Positions 35,183 through 44,262 of a DNA stretch of 64,000 nt are shown here, one piece after another (the stretch's first letter is position 1; each line of letters begins with the position of its first letter). This DNA comes from Streptomyces sp. NBC_01465 (GTDB lineage: Bacteria; Actinomycetota; Actinomycetes; Streptomycetales; Streptomycetaceae). The stretch covers positions 310,001 to 374,000 of the forward strand of contig NZ_CP109467.1 in NCBI RefSeq assembly GCF_036227325.1, given 5' to 3'. Below the pieces are notes generated by a model, which was not told the origin of the DNA, made no database searches, and worked only from the letters and a program-made list of their open reading frames with translations. The translations under genes and the position numbers were made by a program.

Positions 35183-35602
35183 ATGGACCCGGGCAACGGG
35201 AGTGCGCCGACGCCTGTCGCCCGGGTCCATGCGGGTGCCGGATCTCAGGATCCGGCTGTGCTGCGCGCCGAGGACGGCCTGACGATCGTCGAGTTCCACG
35301 GCGACATCGACCTCGCCGTGGAGACCCGGGTGCGCAGCCGGCTCGATGCCGCACTGGCCCGGCAGGCACCGGTCTTCGTCGTCGATCTGCGGCAGGTCAC
35401 CTTTCTGGACAGCACCGGTCTGCGGCTGCTGTTCCGCGCCCGCCAGCGCGCCCTGAGCGTGGGCGTCTCCTACGCGGTGGTCTGCGCGGCCCCTTCGGTG
35501 CTCCGGGTGCTGCGCATCCACGACGCCCTGGACCTGCTGCGCCCGGCGCCGACTCTGGACGGGGCGCTCGCCCTGGTGGGGCGGCGGCGGAGCCGCTCGT
35601 GA
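35183..35602 (+). CDS. STAS-domain anti-sigma-factor antagonist
   Basis: 139 aa from the ATG at 35183 with AAGGGGGGAA upstream. The STAS domain (about 35-135) has DLRQVTFLDSTGLRLLF; the Ser of DSTG is the residue phosphorylated by anti-sigma kinases in the SpoIIAA/RsbV family. Unphosphorylated protein captures the anti-sigma factor and frees a stress sigma factor. It has an operator-like motif in common with the two-component gene cluster that follows in the opposite orientation. It ends directly at the stop of the histidine kinase gene (no spacer). Confidence 0.88.
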   Translation: MDPGNGSAPTPVARVHAGAGSQDPAVLRAEDGLTIVEFHGDIDLAVETRVRSRLDAALARQAPVFVVDLRQVTFLDSTGLRLLFRARQRALSVGVSYAVVCAAPSVLRVLRIHDALDLLRPAPTLDGALALVGRRRSRS

Positions 35603-37291
35603 CTACCGCCCGCGCTCCCAGGCGGCCAGGAGCGCATCCAGGTCGGCGAGGGCGAGGGGCTTGCCCAAGTGGGCGTCGAATCCGGCTTCGTACGACTTGG
35701 CCTGGTCGGAGGGGCGGTTCAGCCCGGACACCGCGACGAGCCGGGCCGGGCAGCTCCGGGGAGCGGCCCTAAGGCTCCTGGCGACCTGTATCCCGTCGAT
35801 GTCCGGCAGGCCCAGGTCGCACAGGACCAGATCGAAGGAGCTGTCCCCGGCGGAGGCGAGGGCGTCGCGTCCGGTGTGGACGGTGGTGACCCGGTGTCCG
35901 CGGCGGCGCAGCAGGGCGTCGTAGGCGGCCGCGAGCTCGCTGTTGTCCTCGACGAGCAGGACGCGCAGCCCCTGCGGGGGCCGGATCGCCTCTGCGCGCG
36001 GTTCGGGTGTCGGCGGTGCGGGAGCGGCGGACGCCAGCGGCAGCAGTGCGGTGAAGGTGGCCCCGGTGCCTGGCCCGTCACTGTGGGCGGTGACGGAGCC
36101 GCCGTGCAGATGGGCGATGGTGCGTACGACGGAGAGCCCCAGCCCGAGGCCCTCCGGGGTGGTGGGGCCCGCCTGCGCGACACGGGTGAAGGCGCCGAAC
36201 AGCTCCTCGGCTCGGGCGGGTTCGAAGCCGATGCCCTGGTCGCGTACGGTCAGTCTGGCCCGCTCGCCGGCCCGCTCCACCGCGACGAAGGTGCTGCGGC
36301 CGGGCCCGGTGTACTTGTGGGCGTTGGTGAGCAGGTTGACCAGGAGCTGGGCGAGTCGCACGCCGTCACCGTCGACGTACACCGGCAGCTCGGGCAGTTT
36401 CACCTCGACGGTTCGCTGGGTGCGGGTGAAGGTGTGCTCCACGTCGTCGATGGCCATGCGGACCACGGTGCGCAGGTCGAGGGTCTCGCGTACGAGCTCG
36501 AGACGGCCGGTCAGGGCGCGTGCCGCGTCCAGCAGATCGTCGCTCATCCGGGCCAGAACGCCCAGTTGGCGGTCGAGGACCGACAGCGCGGGATGGCCGG
36601 CCGACAGGTCGAGGCCGAGCAGCTCGGCAGCGGCGCTCGCCGCAGCGAGGGGGTTGCGGAGCTCGTGCGACAGAGTGGCGATGAACCGGTCCTTCGCCTC
36701 CTGCTGGTGACGCAACTGCTCGGTGACGACGCCCAGTTCGGTGTTGGCCTGGCGCAGCTGGTCGTTGACTTCGCGGATCTCGCGGGCGCGGACGAACAGG
36801 TCGATCTCCATGCGCTCGGCGCGCATCTGGGCCTCGGCCCTGGCCCGTTCCTGTTCACGGCCCGCCCGCCGCTGATGGACGAAGTCGGTGACGTCCTCGA
36901 CCCGGTGGACGATGTGCGCCACCTCCCCCTTGTCGTCGAGGACAGGGGCGTTGACGGGGCTCCAGTAGCGTTCGGTGAACGGGCCGCCGTCGGCGGAGGG
37001 GATGTCGTACCGCTGCAGGGACATGGTGTCGGTGCGGCCGGTGGCGACCACGGTCTCCAGGGAGCGCCGCAGGTTCGCCACTCCGTCCGCGGTCGGGTCG
37101 TCGGGGTTGTCGGGGAAGACGTCGAAGATCGACCGGCCCATGATCTCGGGCGCCTTGGTGGACGTCGCGGCGAGGTAGGCGTGGTTGACGGCGACGATGG
37201 TGAAGTCGGGGGCGAGGACGAGCAGCGGGGAGAGCACCGCGTCGAACAGCCGGTCGTAGGCGGGTGGTGCGGGACTCGGGTTGATCGTCAA
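35603..37291 (-). CDS. Hybrid sensor histidine kinase/response regulator (PAS-HisKA-HATPase-REC)
   Basis: About 562 aa if it starts at the TTG at 37291, ten bases after the response-regulator stop; the ribosome binding site is weak, so the start is uncertain. PAS domain about 8-125 (YDRLFDAVLSPLLVLAPDF), coiled-coil about 130-205, HisKA with the phosphorylated His in ATLSHELRNPLAA, ATPase domain (NLLTNAHKYTG, GLGLGLSVVRTI), and a receiver domain with the phosphoacceptor Asp in LVLCDLGLPDIDG. No membrane segment, so a cytoplasmic signal is likely. Part of an operon with the response regulator upstream. Confidence 0.85.
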   Translation of the reverse strand: MTINPSPAPPAYDRLFDAVLSPLLVLAPDFTIVAVNHAYLAATSTKAPEIMGRSIFDVFPDNPDDPTADGVANLRRSLETVVATGRTDTMSLQRYDIPSADGGPFTERYWSPVNAPVLDDKGEVAHIVHRVEDVTDFVHQRRAGREQERARAEAQMRAERMEIDLFVRAREIREVNDQLRQANTELGVVTEQLRHQQEAKDRFIATLSHELRNPLAAASAAAELLGLDLSAGHPALSVLDRQLGVLARMSDDLLDAARALTGRLELVRETLDLRTVVRMAIDDVEHTFTRTQRTVEVKLPELPVYVDGDGVRLAQLLVNLLTNAHKYTGPGRSTFVAVERAGERARLTVRDQGIGFEPARAEELFGAFTRVAQAGPTTPEGLGLGLSVVRTIAHLHGGSVTAHSDGPGTGATFTALLPLASAAPAPPTPEPRAEAIRPPQGLRVLLVEDNSELAAAYDALLRRRGHRVTTVHTGRDALASAGDSSFDLVLCDLGLPDIDGIQVARSLRAAPRSCPARLVAVSGLNRPSDQAKSYEAGFDAHLGKPLALADLDALLAAWERGR

Positions 37292-37301
37292 GGCTGCCGT
37301 C

Positions 37302-38027
37302 TCAGGCGTCGAGGCGGTAGCCGAAGCCCCGCACGGTGATGATGGCCGGGCCCGGGCGGCCCGAGAGACCGGTCGTGAGGTGGCGTCGCAGCCGGTACAC
37401 ATGCTCGGTGACGGTGCTGGTGGCCAGCCAGGGAGTGGAGTCCCAGACCACCTTGAGGAGTTGGTCGGCGGAGAACACCCGGCCCGGCGCGCGGGCGAGA
37501 ACCTCGAGGAGTGCGTACTCCTTGGGCCGCAGCGCGAGCGCGACGTCGCCGGTGCTGGCCTGGCAGGCCGCGGTGTCGATGCGCAGCAGCCCCAGTTCGA
37601 TGACGTCGGAGACGCCCTCGGGACCGCTGCGCCGCAGTACGGCCCGGATACGTGCGGCCAGTTCACGCTGGGAGAACGGCTTGACCAGGTAGTCGTCGGC
37701 CCCGAGCTCCAGGCCGACGACCCGGTCGGCCTCCTCGCCCCACCCGGTCACGATGATCACCGGGATGCCGCTGGTCCGCCGCAGGGCGCGCAGCAGGTCG
37801 AGTCCGCTGCCGTCCGGCAGTCCGAGGTCCAGGACCAGCAGGTCCGTCGGATGTCCCAGGACGGCGGCGTGGCCTGTGCGGGCGTCGTGGGCCCAGGTCA
37901 CCTGGAAGGCGTCGCGTTCCAGGAAGGCGCGACACATCGCCGCCAGATCCGCATCGTCCTCGATCAGCACGATGCGCGGACGGACGGCTGCGGGCAGTCC
38001 CGCAGCGCCGCTAGGCGAGGGCCGCAC
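37302..38027 (-). CDS. OmpR/PhoB-family response regulator
   Basis: 241 aa from a GTG at 38027. The receiver domain has the acidic pair IEDDAD and phosphoacceptor Asp in LVLDLGLPDGSG, with Lys in LVKPFS. The winged-helix output domain (about 135-240) has LRPKEYALLEVLARAPGRVFS and the wing end ITVRGFGYRLDA. It precedes the hybrid kinase by ten bases, so the two form an operon. The likely DNA target, a pair of ATGT half-sites 11 bases apart, lies just upstream and again before the STAS gene. Confidence 0.9.
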   Translation of the reverse strand: MRPSPSGAAGLPAAVRPRIVLIEDDADLAAMCRAFLERDAFQVTWAHDARTGHAAVLGHPTDLLVLDLGLPDGSGLDLLRALRRTSGIPVIIVTGWGEEADRVVGLELGADDYLVKPFSQRELAARIRAVLRRSGPEGVSDVIELGLLRIDTAACQASTGDVALALRPKEYALLEVLARAPGRVFSADQLLKVVWDSTPWLATSTVTEHVYRLRRHLTTGLSGRPGPAIITVRGFGYRLDA

Positions 38028-38050
38028 GGTTGATCCGGCGGCGAACGGAC

Positions 38051-38072
38051 GTTGATGTCCCGACCATGTGCC
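38051..38072 (-). promoter_or_regulatory. OmpR-type tandem site upstream of the response regulator
   Basis: On the plus strand this reads GTTGATGTC-CCGA-CCATGTGCC, 20 of 22 bases identical to the site at 35105-35126. The two ATGT half-sites are 11 bases apart. It starts 24 bases before the response-regulator start, in opposite orientation relative to the gene. Autoregulation is the simplest reading. Confidence 0.5.
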
Positions 38073-38123
38073 AATGCTAGAGGGACAGTTGGCCCACCCT
38101 CAACCGAATGCGTACAGCCAGCC

Positions 38124-38951
38124 TCAGGCGAAGAACGCCGCGGTCGTCGCAACGAACCGCCGGGCGTCGTCGACCCAGGGGTAGTGCCCCGCACCCGGCT
38201 GCACCACGAGCGAGGCGTCGGGGAACAGGCCGGCGAACTCGGCCACGGCGCGTGGGGGGCTGTTCATGTCGAACTCCCCGGCGAGCAGCAGAACGCGGGC
38301 CGCACCGGCGGTCAGCTCCGCACGTGTGGCGGCCGGATCGAAGGCCCCTTCGGCACCGAAGTGAGCAACAGCGTCCTGGTTCTGCGGCCGGCCCGCGGCC
38401 AGGTTCTCCCGCGCGGCGGCGTCCCAACGGCCGCAGAAGAAGGGGTCGATGGCCTCCCAGTCGCTGCCCCTGCCCTCGGTGATGGCCTCCAGGGCCGCGT
38501 ACGCCGCCGGGAACCACGGCTCGGCCTTACGGAGTTGCGCGAGTTCGCGCCGCATCTCTCCGGTGATGTCGATGCCGACGGCGCGCATTCCGGGGGTGAC
38601 GAGGGCGAGCCTGCTGACCCTTTCGGGGTGGCGTGCCGCGTACTGCGTCGCGACATTCGCGCCGGCGGAGTGGCCGAGCAGCCGGATCGTGTCCAGGCCG
38701 AGGTGTACGCGCAGGGCCTCGATGTCGTCGACGAGGCGGTCGCACCGGTAGGTGGAGGTGTCGTCGGGGAGGGCGGACCGGCCGGTGCCGCGCAGATCCA
38801 GAACGATCAGCCGGTGATGCGCGGACAGTCCGCCGAGGTCACCGAGGTACGTGGAGTCCGCGGGGCCTCCGGGGACGCAGATGACGGGGTCGCCGTCCCC
38901 GGCCGTGCGGTAGGCGAGCCGGGTGCCGTCTGAGGCGGAGAAGGTGGGCAT
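38124..38951 (-). CDS. Alpha/beta-hydrolase
   Basis: 275 aa. The fold shows the oxyanion region CVPGGPADST, the nucleophile elbow GHSAGA (Ser), a cap segment of helices in the middle (PWFPAAYAALEAI) and the catalytic His in QPGAGHYPWVDD. The catalytic Asp is probably in LAGEFDMNSPP. The PGGPADS start resembles proline iminopeptidase-type hydrolases, but the substrate cannot be assigned. It is divergent from the HTH gene across an inverted repeat and is probably regulated by that protein. Confidence 0.85.
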   Translation of the reverse strand: MPTFSASDGTRLAYRTAGDGDPVICVPGGPADSTYLGDLGGLSAHHRLIVLDLRGTGRSALPDDTSTYRCDRLVDDIEALRVHLGLDTIRLLGHSAGANVATQYAARHPERVSRLALVTPGMRAVGIDITGEMRRELAQLRKAEPWFPAAYAALEAITEGRGSDWEAIDPFFCGRWDAAARENLAAGRPQNQDAVAHFGAEGAFDPAATRAELTAGAARVLLLAGEFDMNSPPRAVAEFAGLFPDASLVVQPGAGHYPWVDDARRFVATTAAFFA

Positions 38952-38963
38952 GCGCCGATGATG

Positions 38964-39001
38964 ACAGTCATAACCGAGTTATACAACCCGGTTATGACTG
39001 T
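38964..39001. promoter_or_regulatory. Inverted-repeat operator between hydrolase and HTH regulator
   Basis: ACAGTCATAACC (38964-38975) pairs with GGTTATGACTGT (38990-39001), perfectly, across 14 bases. The core ATAACCGAG recurs at 38970-38978 and 39017-39025, and ATAAC-CGA-GTTAT is a nested inverted repeat (38970-38982). Probable operator for the adjacent HTH protein. Confidence 0.6.
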
Positions 39002-39012
39002 GTTCGATCACG

Positions 39013-39633
39013 GTGTATAACCGAGAGGTGGCAGGCGAAGAGAGCAGTGCAGGGAACCCCGGATCGCTGAGCGAGGCGCAGGCCGAGCGGATGCTCGCGC
39101 GGATGAACGAGGTCATCCGCGCCGGCGAGGAGATGCGGAAGCTCCGCACCGAGATGATCAAGGTCTTCACGGGCTTCGGCTGGACCCAGGAGAAGATCGC
39201 CAGGCTCACGGACATGAGCCAGCCCGCCGTCTCCAAGCAGGTGACGAAGTACCGGGCGGAGGATCCTGTGCCCCCGATGGAGTTCTCCCTCGACCAGCAC
39301 GACACCCCCTGGCTCGAAGGACGGCTCTGGGCCCTCGCCGAGGAGATCTCCGAGACCCTGCAGGGCGCCGCCGCCTGCACCCGCTGCGTACAGGACCTCG
39401 CCCGGGGCAGGACGCGCTTCACGCCCCGGAACGTGGACGCACTGCGACGCCTCGTCGAGGACGATCTGAGGCAGCACCACAACCGGCTGGGCGGCGCTCA
39501 CCGGTCCGCGTACGACACGATCAGCCGGGGCCTCGACGTCCCCGCGAAGACCCCTGCCGCCACCGCATCGGCCTCACTGCGCCGCACCCTCGCCCACCAG
39601 GTCCAGCGCGACAGCCTCAGGGGCGATTCCTGA
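39013..39633 (+). CDS. Helix-turn-helix DNA-binding protein
   Basis: 206 aa from a GTG at 39013; GTG 39028 is an alternative that would leave the third ATAACCGAG motif outside the gene. A helical start (residues 15-45) leads to a helix-turn-helix of sigma-70 region 4 type: [20 protein letters not shown]. The rest is helical with Cys in [10 protein letters not shown] do not recognise the family. It is divergent from the alpha/beta-hydrolase and probably represses it and itself through the inverted repeat between them. It overlaps the end of the nitrobindin gene by 17 bases. Confidence 0.65.
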   Translation: MYNREVAGEESSAGNPGSLSEAQAERMLARMNEVIRAGEEMRKLRTEMIKVFTGFGWTQEKIARLTDMSQPAVSKQVTKYRAEDPVPPMEFSLDQHDTPWLEGRLWALAEEISETLQGAAACTRCVQDLARGRTRFTPRNVDALRRLVEDDLRQHHNRLGGAHRSAYDTISRGLDVPAKTPAATASASLRRTLAHQVQRDSLRGDS

Positions 39634-40165
39634 GGACGAGTCGCGCCGAGAGATGGTGCTGCAGGGGCTGACCCACCGCCGCGAGATCGTGGGTGAAAGC
39701 GAGTGTGCCGTCATCGCTCAAGGAGTACCTGCGGCGGGTGCCGTTGACCTCCTTGGCCGTGGGCGTGACGGCAACCTCGTGCGTCGACAGATCGACAACG
39801 TCGGCCTCCGCCGTACCGACCAGGATCTCCGCGATGCCGGTGGGCTGGGTGACCAGCCCCTCCACCCGGCCGTCGGGCTGGAGCCGCCACCAGCCGCTCT
39901 CGCGCGCCGAGGGGCGCAGCGTCGCGCCGTCGGCGCCGAGCAGCCAGGCACGGGCCTCGTAGCGCAGGAAGGGACGCCCGTCGTGGGAGAAGGTGACCTC
40001 CTGCGCGTACGTGAAGTCCGCGTCGAGCGTGGGATATTCGCCGCGCCCCCGCCCGTGCCAGGTGCCGATGAGGCCGAGCACGGGGGCGAGCAGCGCGTGC
40101 GGCTGCGGCGCCCCGTCCCGTCGGTGGCTGTCGGGGTACGGGTTCTCCGGTACGGGGTCGAACAC
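39617..40165 (-). CDS. Nitrobindin-family heme beta-barrel protein
   Basis: 182 aa. The family signature [13 protein letters not shown] opens a ten-stranded barrel of lipocalin/FABP type; [10 protein letters not shown] and [15 protein letters not shown] continue it. The His pair in LQHHLSARL near the C-terminus is the place of the proximal heme ligand. Bacterial nitrobindins bind ferric heme and nitric oxide and isomerise peroxynitrite to nitrate. It is convergent with the HTH gene, sharing 17 bases at the 3' ends. Confidence 0.85.
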   Translation of the reverse strand: MFDPVPENPYPDSHRRDGAPQPHALLAPVLGLIGTWHGRGRGEYPTLDADFTYAQEVTFSHDGRPFLRYEARAWLLGADGATLRPSARESGWWRLQPDGRVEGLVTQPTGIAEILVGTAEADVVDLSTHEVAVTPTAKEVNGTRRRYSLSDDGTLAFTHDLAAVGQPLQHHLSARLVLRNRP

Positions 40166-40222
40166 GGTGTGCGCTCCTGGGATCGGGGCCTGGGCCGGCT
40201 CGAAGCCTATGGCGCCGGGCGC

Positions 40223-41467
40223 CTACCCGATGTCCACCACCCGTGCCCACGCGGGCGGCGTGTCCGGTACGTAGTCGGGATCGCTCTCGATCCAGGATCC
40301 GGTCCCTCTCGGGAACAGGCCCACCACCGTCCGGCACGGCGGCCGGGTCTCCGGCCAGGGCGTCTGCCCGTCGGTCAGGACCACGACGACGTCCGGCGCG
40401 GGCCGCGCCTTCAGCGCCCTGGCGAAACCCGTGCGCAGATCCGTACCCCCTCCGCCCGTCAGCGGGATGCCTTCGCCCCGGCAGAGCGCGTGCACGAAGT
40501 CGGCGGTCGCGTCGCACGGCACCACGGAGACCAGGTCCCTGCGGCCGCCCACGGCACGGGAGATCGCGGCGACTTCGAGGAGCGCGCTGCCCAGTTCGGT
40601 GTCGCTGACCGACCCCGAGGTGTCGATGACGACGGTCACCTTGGGCGGTCTGCGCCGCAGGCTCGGCAGGACGACGCCTGGCACCCCGGCCGAGCGCCGT
40701 GACGGACGGCCGTAGGTGTAGTCCTCGCCCGCACCCGCACCGGAGACCGCCGAGCGGACCGCGGCCCCCAGCAGGTCCCGCCAGGGCTGCGGCGGATGGA
40801 ACGCCTCCTCCGCCCACCGCTGCCACCCCTTCGGGGCGCTCCCCGGCCGGCCCCTGATGCCCTGAGCCACCCGGAACCGGACCGCGTCCCGTTCCTGCGC
40901 GGTGAGTCCGTGGGCGCCGTCGGGTCCCAGCTCCCACTCCCGGCCAAGGCCGTCGGCGCCGCTGCCGCAGTCCAGCCAGGCGAGCTCCGCCGTACGCGGC
41001 CCGAGCTTGAACTGCCGCAGGTACTCCTCCATCAGCTTCCCCTCGACCAGCCCCATGTCCCGCGCACGGACAGCACCTTGGGGCTCGGCGAGTCCGTCGC
41101 CGTACACGTCGTCGTTGATCTCGAAGTCCGCGGCGATGTTCATCCGCAGCCGCTCCCCCGGCCCGGTCAGCCCGCGTTCCCGCGCCACCCGGTCGCTGCG
41201 CCCGTGGTGGTCGCGCAGCAGGTGCGAGACCTCGTGCACCCACACCCCGGCCAGTTCCTCCACCGGTGTCCGGTCCACGAAGCCCGGTGAGACGTAGCAC
41301 CGCCAGTGCCGGTCGACGGCCATCGTCGGTACGGACCGCGACGCCACGGTGTGCAGGGCGAACAGCGCCGTCGCCAGGTACGGACGGGCCCGGGCGGCGT
41401 GCAGCCGGGCGGCGTAGAGCTTGTCGAGGTCGAGCTCCCCCGGCGTGTCCGGGGTCCGGTGCGTCAT
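40223..41467 (-). CDS. vWA-domain protein with metallopeptidase-like N-terminus (DUF2201 type)
   Basis: 414 aa. An N-terminal domain carries a zinc-peptidase-like motif HEVSH in VWVHEVSHLLRDHH; its third ligand is not evident. The C-terminal von Willebrand A domain has the MIDAS DTSGS in VTVVIDTSGSVSD and the further Thr/Asp in GGGGTDLRTGF and VVLTDGQTPW. This pairing is the DUF2201 family. It overlaps the MoxR ATPase gene by four bases, so the two are made together, as in vWA-MoxR chaperone systems. Cytoplasmic. Confidence 0.85.
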   Translation of the reverse strand: MTHRTPDTPGELDLDKLYAARLHAARARPYLATALFALHTVASRSVPTMAVDRHWRCYVSPGFVDRTPVEELAGVWVHEVSHLLRDHHGRSDRVARERGLTGPGERLRMNIAADFEINDDVYGDGLAEPQGAVRARDMGLVEGKLMEEYLRQFKLGPRTAELAWLDCGSGADGLGREWELGPDGAHGLTAQERDAVRFRVAQGIRGRPGSAPKGWQRWAEEAFHPPQPWRDLLGAAVRSAVSGAGAGEDYTYGRPSRRSAGVPGVVLPSLRRRPPKVTVVIDTSGSVSDTELGSALLEVAAISRAVGGRRDLVSVVPCDATADFVHALCRGEGIPLTGGGGTDLRTGFARALKARPAPDVVVVLTDGQTPWPETRPPCRTVVGLFPRGTGSWIESDPDYVPDTPPAWARVVDIG

Positions 41468-42690
41468 CGGCCCGCCTTCGCGGCGACCGCGACGCGGGCC
41501 GCCGCATGGTCGGCGCGGCGGGACACCGAGACCGCTCCGGCGAGCCGCTCGATCGATTCCGGTACATCCCAGTCCTCGCGGCGCAGGGTGGCGAGCGTGG
41601 TCGCGGGTACGACCACCAGATCGGGTGCCCCTGTCTCCAACGCCCGGACCAGGAGCGCCCAGGCGGCGTCCCAGCGGGACTTCTCCGGGCGGCTGCGGAC
41701 GGCGGCGACCACTCCGTCGAGCACGGCCTGGCGCAGGTCCCCGCGCTCGGGCAGGACGGCCCCTGCCGGGTCGGCGAGCAGGGTCTCGGGGTCGGGGAGG
41801 TCCATCCGGTCGAGGCTTGCGAGCAGTTCAAGCCCCGGGCCGTCGCCGACGGTGCCCCTGACCAGCAGCGAGAGCACGTCCCGCGAGGCGCCCGCGGCCG
41901 TGGCGAAGGCGATCAGACAGAGCGTCATGTCCCAGCTCCGCGGCGACGGCCAGGGACCGCCCCGGCGCGTTTCGCCGCTGGGCAGCCGGTGCACAAGTCC
42001 CGGGCGGGCGGAGAGGAGTCCGCAGACCGCGCGCCGCGCGAAGTCCACGGCGTCCGGCAGTGCCTCCGGGTCGAGCTGCGGGAGTGTGGCGCGGGGCCAG
42101 GTCCCGGCGAGGCCGCGTACGACGACTTCATGGTCGTGGGTCCACTGCAGATGCACGAACCGGTTGGCCAGCGGCGGGCTCAGCTCCCAGCCGTCGGCGG
42201 CCGACGACCGCGGGTTGGCGGCAGCCACGATCCGTACCCCGGGCGGCAGTTGAAGGGCGCCGATACGCCGCTCCAGTACGAGACGGAGCAGGGCGGCCTG
42301 GACGGCCGGGGGCGCGGTGGACAACTCGTCGAGGAACAGCAGCCCCCGTCCGGCCCGTACCAGCCGCACGGCCCAGTCCGGCGGCGCCATCGGGACACCG
42401 TGCTCCGCGGGATCGTCGCCCACGACGGGCAGCCCGGAGAAGTCGGACGGCTCGTGCACGCTGGCGATCACCGTGGTCAGAGGAAGGTTCAGGGACTCGG
42501 CGAGCTGGGTGAGGGCCGCGGTCTTGCCGATCCCCGGCTCGCCCCACAGCAGGACGGGCAGGTCGGCGGCGACGGCCAGGGTCAGGGCCTCCAGTTGTGT
42601 GTCGGGGCGCGGTTCGGTGGTGGTGTCGCGCAGCAGCGTCAACAGTTCGCCTGCGACGTCGAGTTGGGATGTCTGGGAGTACGTGGGCAT
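41464..42690 (-). CDS. MoxR-type AAA+ ATPase
   Basis: 408 aa. Walker A GEPGIGKTAAL, Walker B LLFLDELSTAPP, sensor 1 AAANPRSS and ARFVHL-like NRFVHLQW are as in MoxR/RavA ATPases. The C-terminal half is helical. MoxR proteins act with vWA partners as substrate-specific chaperones or remodellers. It overlaps the vWA gene (ATGA) downstream and lies 59 bases after the end of the third gene of the operon. Confidence 0.9.
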   Translation of the reverse strand: MPTYSQTSQLDVAGELLTLLRDTTTEPRPDTQLEALTLAVAADLPVLLWGEPGIGKTAALTQLAESLNLPLTTVIASVHEPSDFSGLPVVGDDPAEHGVPMAPPDWAVRLVRAGRGLLFLDELSTAPPAVQAALLRLVLERRIGALQLPPGVRIVAAANPRSSAADGWELSPPLANRFVHLQWTHDHEVVVRGLAGTWPRATLPQLDPEALPDAVDFARRAVCGLLSARPGLVHRLPSGETRRGGPWPSPRSWDMTLCLIAFATAAGASRDVLSLLVRGTVGDGPGLELLASLDRMDLPDPETLLADPAGAVLPERGDLRQAVLDGVVAAVRSRPEKSRWDAAWALLVRALETGAPDLVVVPATTLATLRREDWDVPESIERLAGAVSVSRRADHAAARVAVAAKAGR

Positions 42691-42749
42691 CAGTGATCAC
42701 CTGTGTGTTCGTGGTACGGAAAGTGGGTGCGGGGAACGGAGCCCCCGGT

Positions 42750-44123
42750 TCAGCGGAAGGTGGCCTGGCGCGGGTGGGAGCGCTGGTCGCGAGGGCTGCG
42801 ATGCGGGCGGGGTCGGCGCGGTTCGGGTACGGCCAGGCCGGCCCGGAACAGTCCGTGGGCGATGCGCCGGTCCGCCGCGGCCTGCAGTTCGTCGCGCAGT
42901 GCGCCGTGGCGGAGCGATGCGCCGGCGCCCAGCAGACTCTCGACGACGTCGAGTGCCCCGGTGATGTCACCGTGGATGAGGCGCTCGCGGACACCGGCGA
43001 GACACTCCGGGCGCCGGTGCGCCTCGTCGATGGCCTGCAGACAGGGCAGCGGAGGACCGCCGAGTGCGGCCAGCAGTTCTTCGCGACGGATTTCGACCGG
43101 GTCGTGGTCGAGCGGCGTCAGCACCCCGTCGACCAGACCGATCCGGTGCCGGGCGTCCCTGCACTCGACGATGCGCGGCCGGCCCGCCCGGTCGGGAGTC
43201 CAGGAGGCGCCGCCGTCTGCCCGACGGTCCGGTACGAGGACCGAGGCGACCAGCGGGTGGAGCCGGTCGGCCTCGATCGCACCCGTGCGGATCAGTTCGA
43301 GATCGGGCAGCACCCAGGTCGCCGCGTCGGGCAGGACCGGCAGCACGGCCGAACTGCCGTCCGTGGGGGCGGCCGTGGTCCGCAGCGCAGGCGGCCCTGT
43401 TCCGTCCCGGCCCGTGACCAGGTCCAGAGCCAGCCAGTGCTGTGAGCCGACGCGCACCGCGACCGTGCCGGTCGTCCGCCCCTCGGAGCGGAGCAGGATC
43501 CCTGCCTCGTCGGCCCACCGGTCAACGGCGCAGTGGCCCGATCCCAGGCCCAACAGGCCTTCATCCGCCGCTAGTTGCCCGACCCCGGCCCTGACCTTCA
43601 GTTCGCCAGACCTGCCCGCATCCCAGAGGTGGCGGTGCAGGTCGAACCGGAACCGCCGGTCCGGATGGGGATGCGGATGTGACCGTGCGCCGGGCTCCGC
43701 ACAGGACCTGTCCCACAGGGCAAGGCTGATCCGCTGTCCCCCATCCGCCCAGGCGGGCGGGGTCCGTACGACGAGCTGCACCGGGCTCGGGCCTTCGTAC
43801 CGGACCAGAGCGATGGTCAGACCCGGACGCAACAGGCCGTCGGGAGCGATTCTGGGCATGTGCCAGCGCAGCAGATCAGGTGCCAGTTGCCGGAGATCGG
43901 CCCGGATGCGGGTGGCGAGTTCATGGCCGTAACGACGTGCCACGCAACGGAGATTGAGATCGACGTCGATTCCTGCGGCAGCACACGCCCCGGCCCAGTC
44001 TCCGGCACAACGGCGGGCGGTCGCGGTCTCGATCATCGACGGCGGCACGGCGAACTCACGCACGCGCGGCCAGAACGAAGGGAGGGATGGAGGGGATTCC
44101 TCGTACGCGGTCTCAGTGAGCAT
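42750..44123 (-). CDS. Unknown protein, third component of MoxR-vWA operon
   Basis: 457 aa from the ATG at 44123 (AAGGTG nine bases upstream); GTG 44129 is an alternative. I do not recognise it. It has mixed alpha/beta character, no signal peptide or membrane segment, and a His-rich stretch (RSHPHPHPDRRF). Regions of note are EIRREELLAALGG and IHGDITGALDVVESLLGAGAS near the C-terminus, which ends very basic. Being first in the operon with the MoxR ATPase and vWA/peptidase genes, it is probably the substrate, adaptor or effector of that machine. The middle ADEGLLGLG.. GHCAVDRWADEAGILL section looks like a folded domain. Confidence 0.65.
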   Translation of the reverse strand: MLTETAYEESPPSLPSFWPRVREFAVPPSMIETATARRCAGDWAGACAAAGIDVDLNLRCVARRYGHELATRIRADLRQLAPDLLRWHMPRIAPDGLLRPGLTIALVRYEGPSPVQLVVRTPPAWADGGQRISLALWDRSCAEPGARSHPHPHPDRRFRFDLHRHLWDAGRSGELKVRAGVGQLAADEGLLGLGSGHCAVDRWADEAGILLRSEGRTTGTVAVRVGSQHWLALDLVTGRDGTGPPALRTTAAPTDGSSAVLPVLPDAATWVLPDLELIRTGAIEADRLHPLVASVLVPDRRADGGASWTPDRAGRPRIVECRDARHRIGLVDGVLTPLDHDPVEIRREELLAALGGPPLPCLQAIDEAHRRPECLAGVRERLIHGDITGALDVVESLLGAGASLRHGALRDELQAAADRRIAHGLFRAGLAVPEPRRPRPHRSPRDQRSHPRQATFR

Positions 44124-44262
44124 CAGCACTCACCTTGCGCGGACGGGACCCCCGATCTGTTCAGAGTCTGAGTCGTCATCGGGAAGATCGTAGCTCTGCC
44201 GACCGCGATCGGCCAGGGCCATTTCCGGGACTGTCCCCGACACGACTGCTCCACAGGGACGT

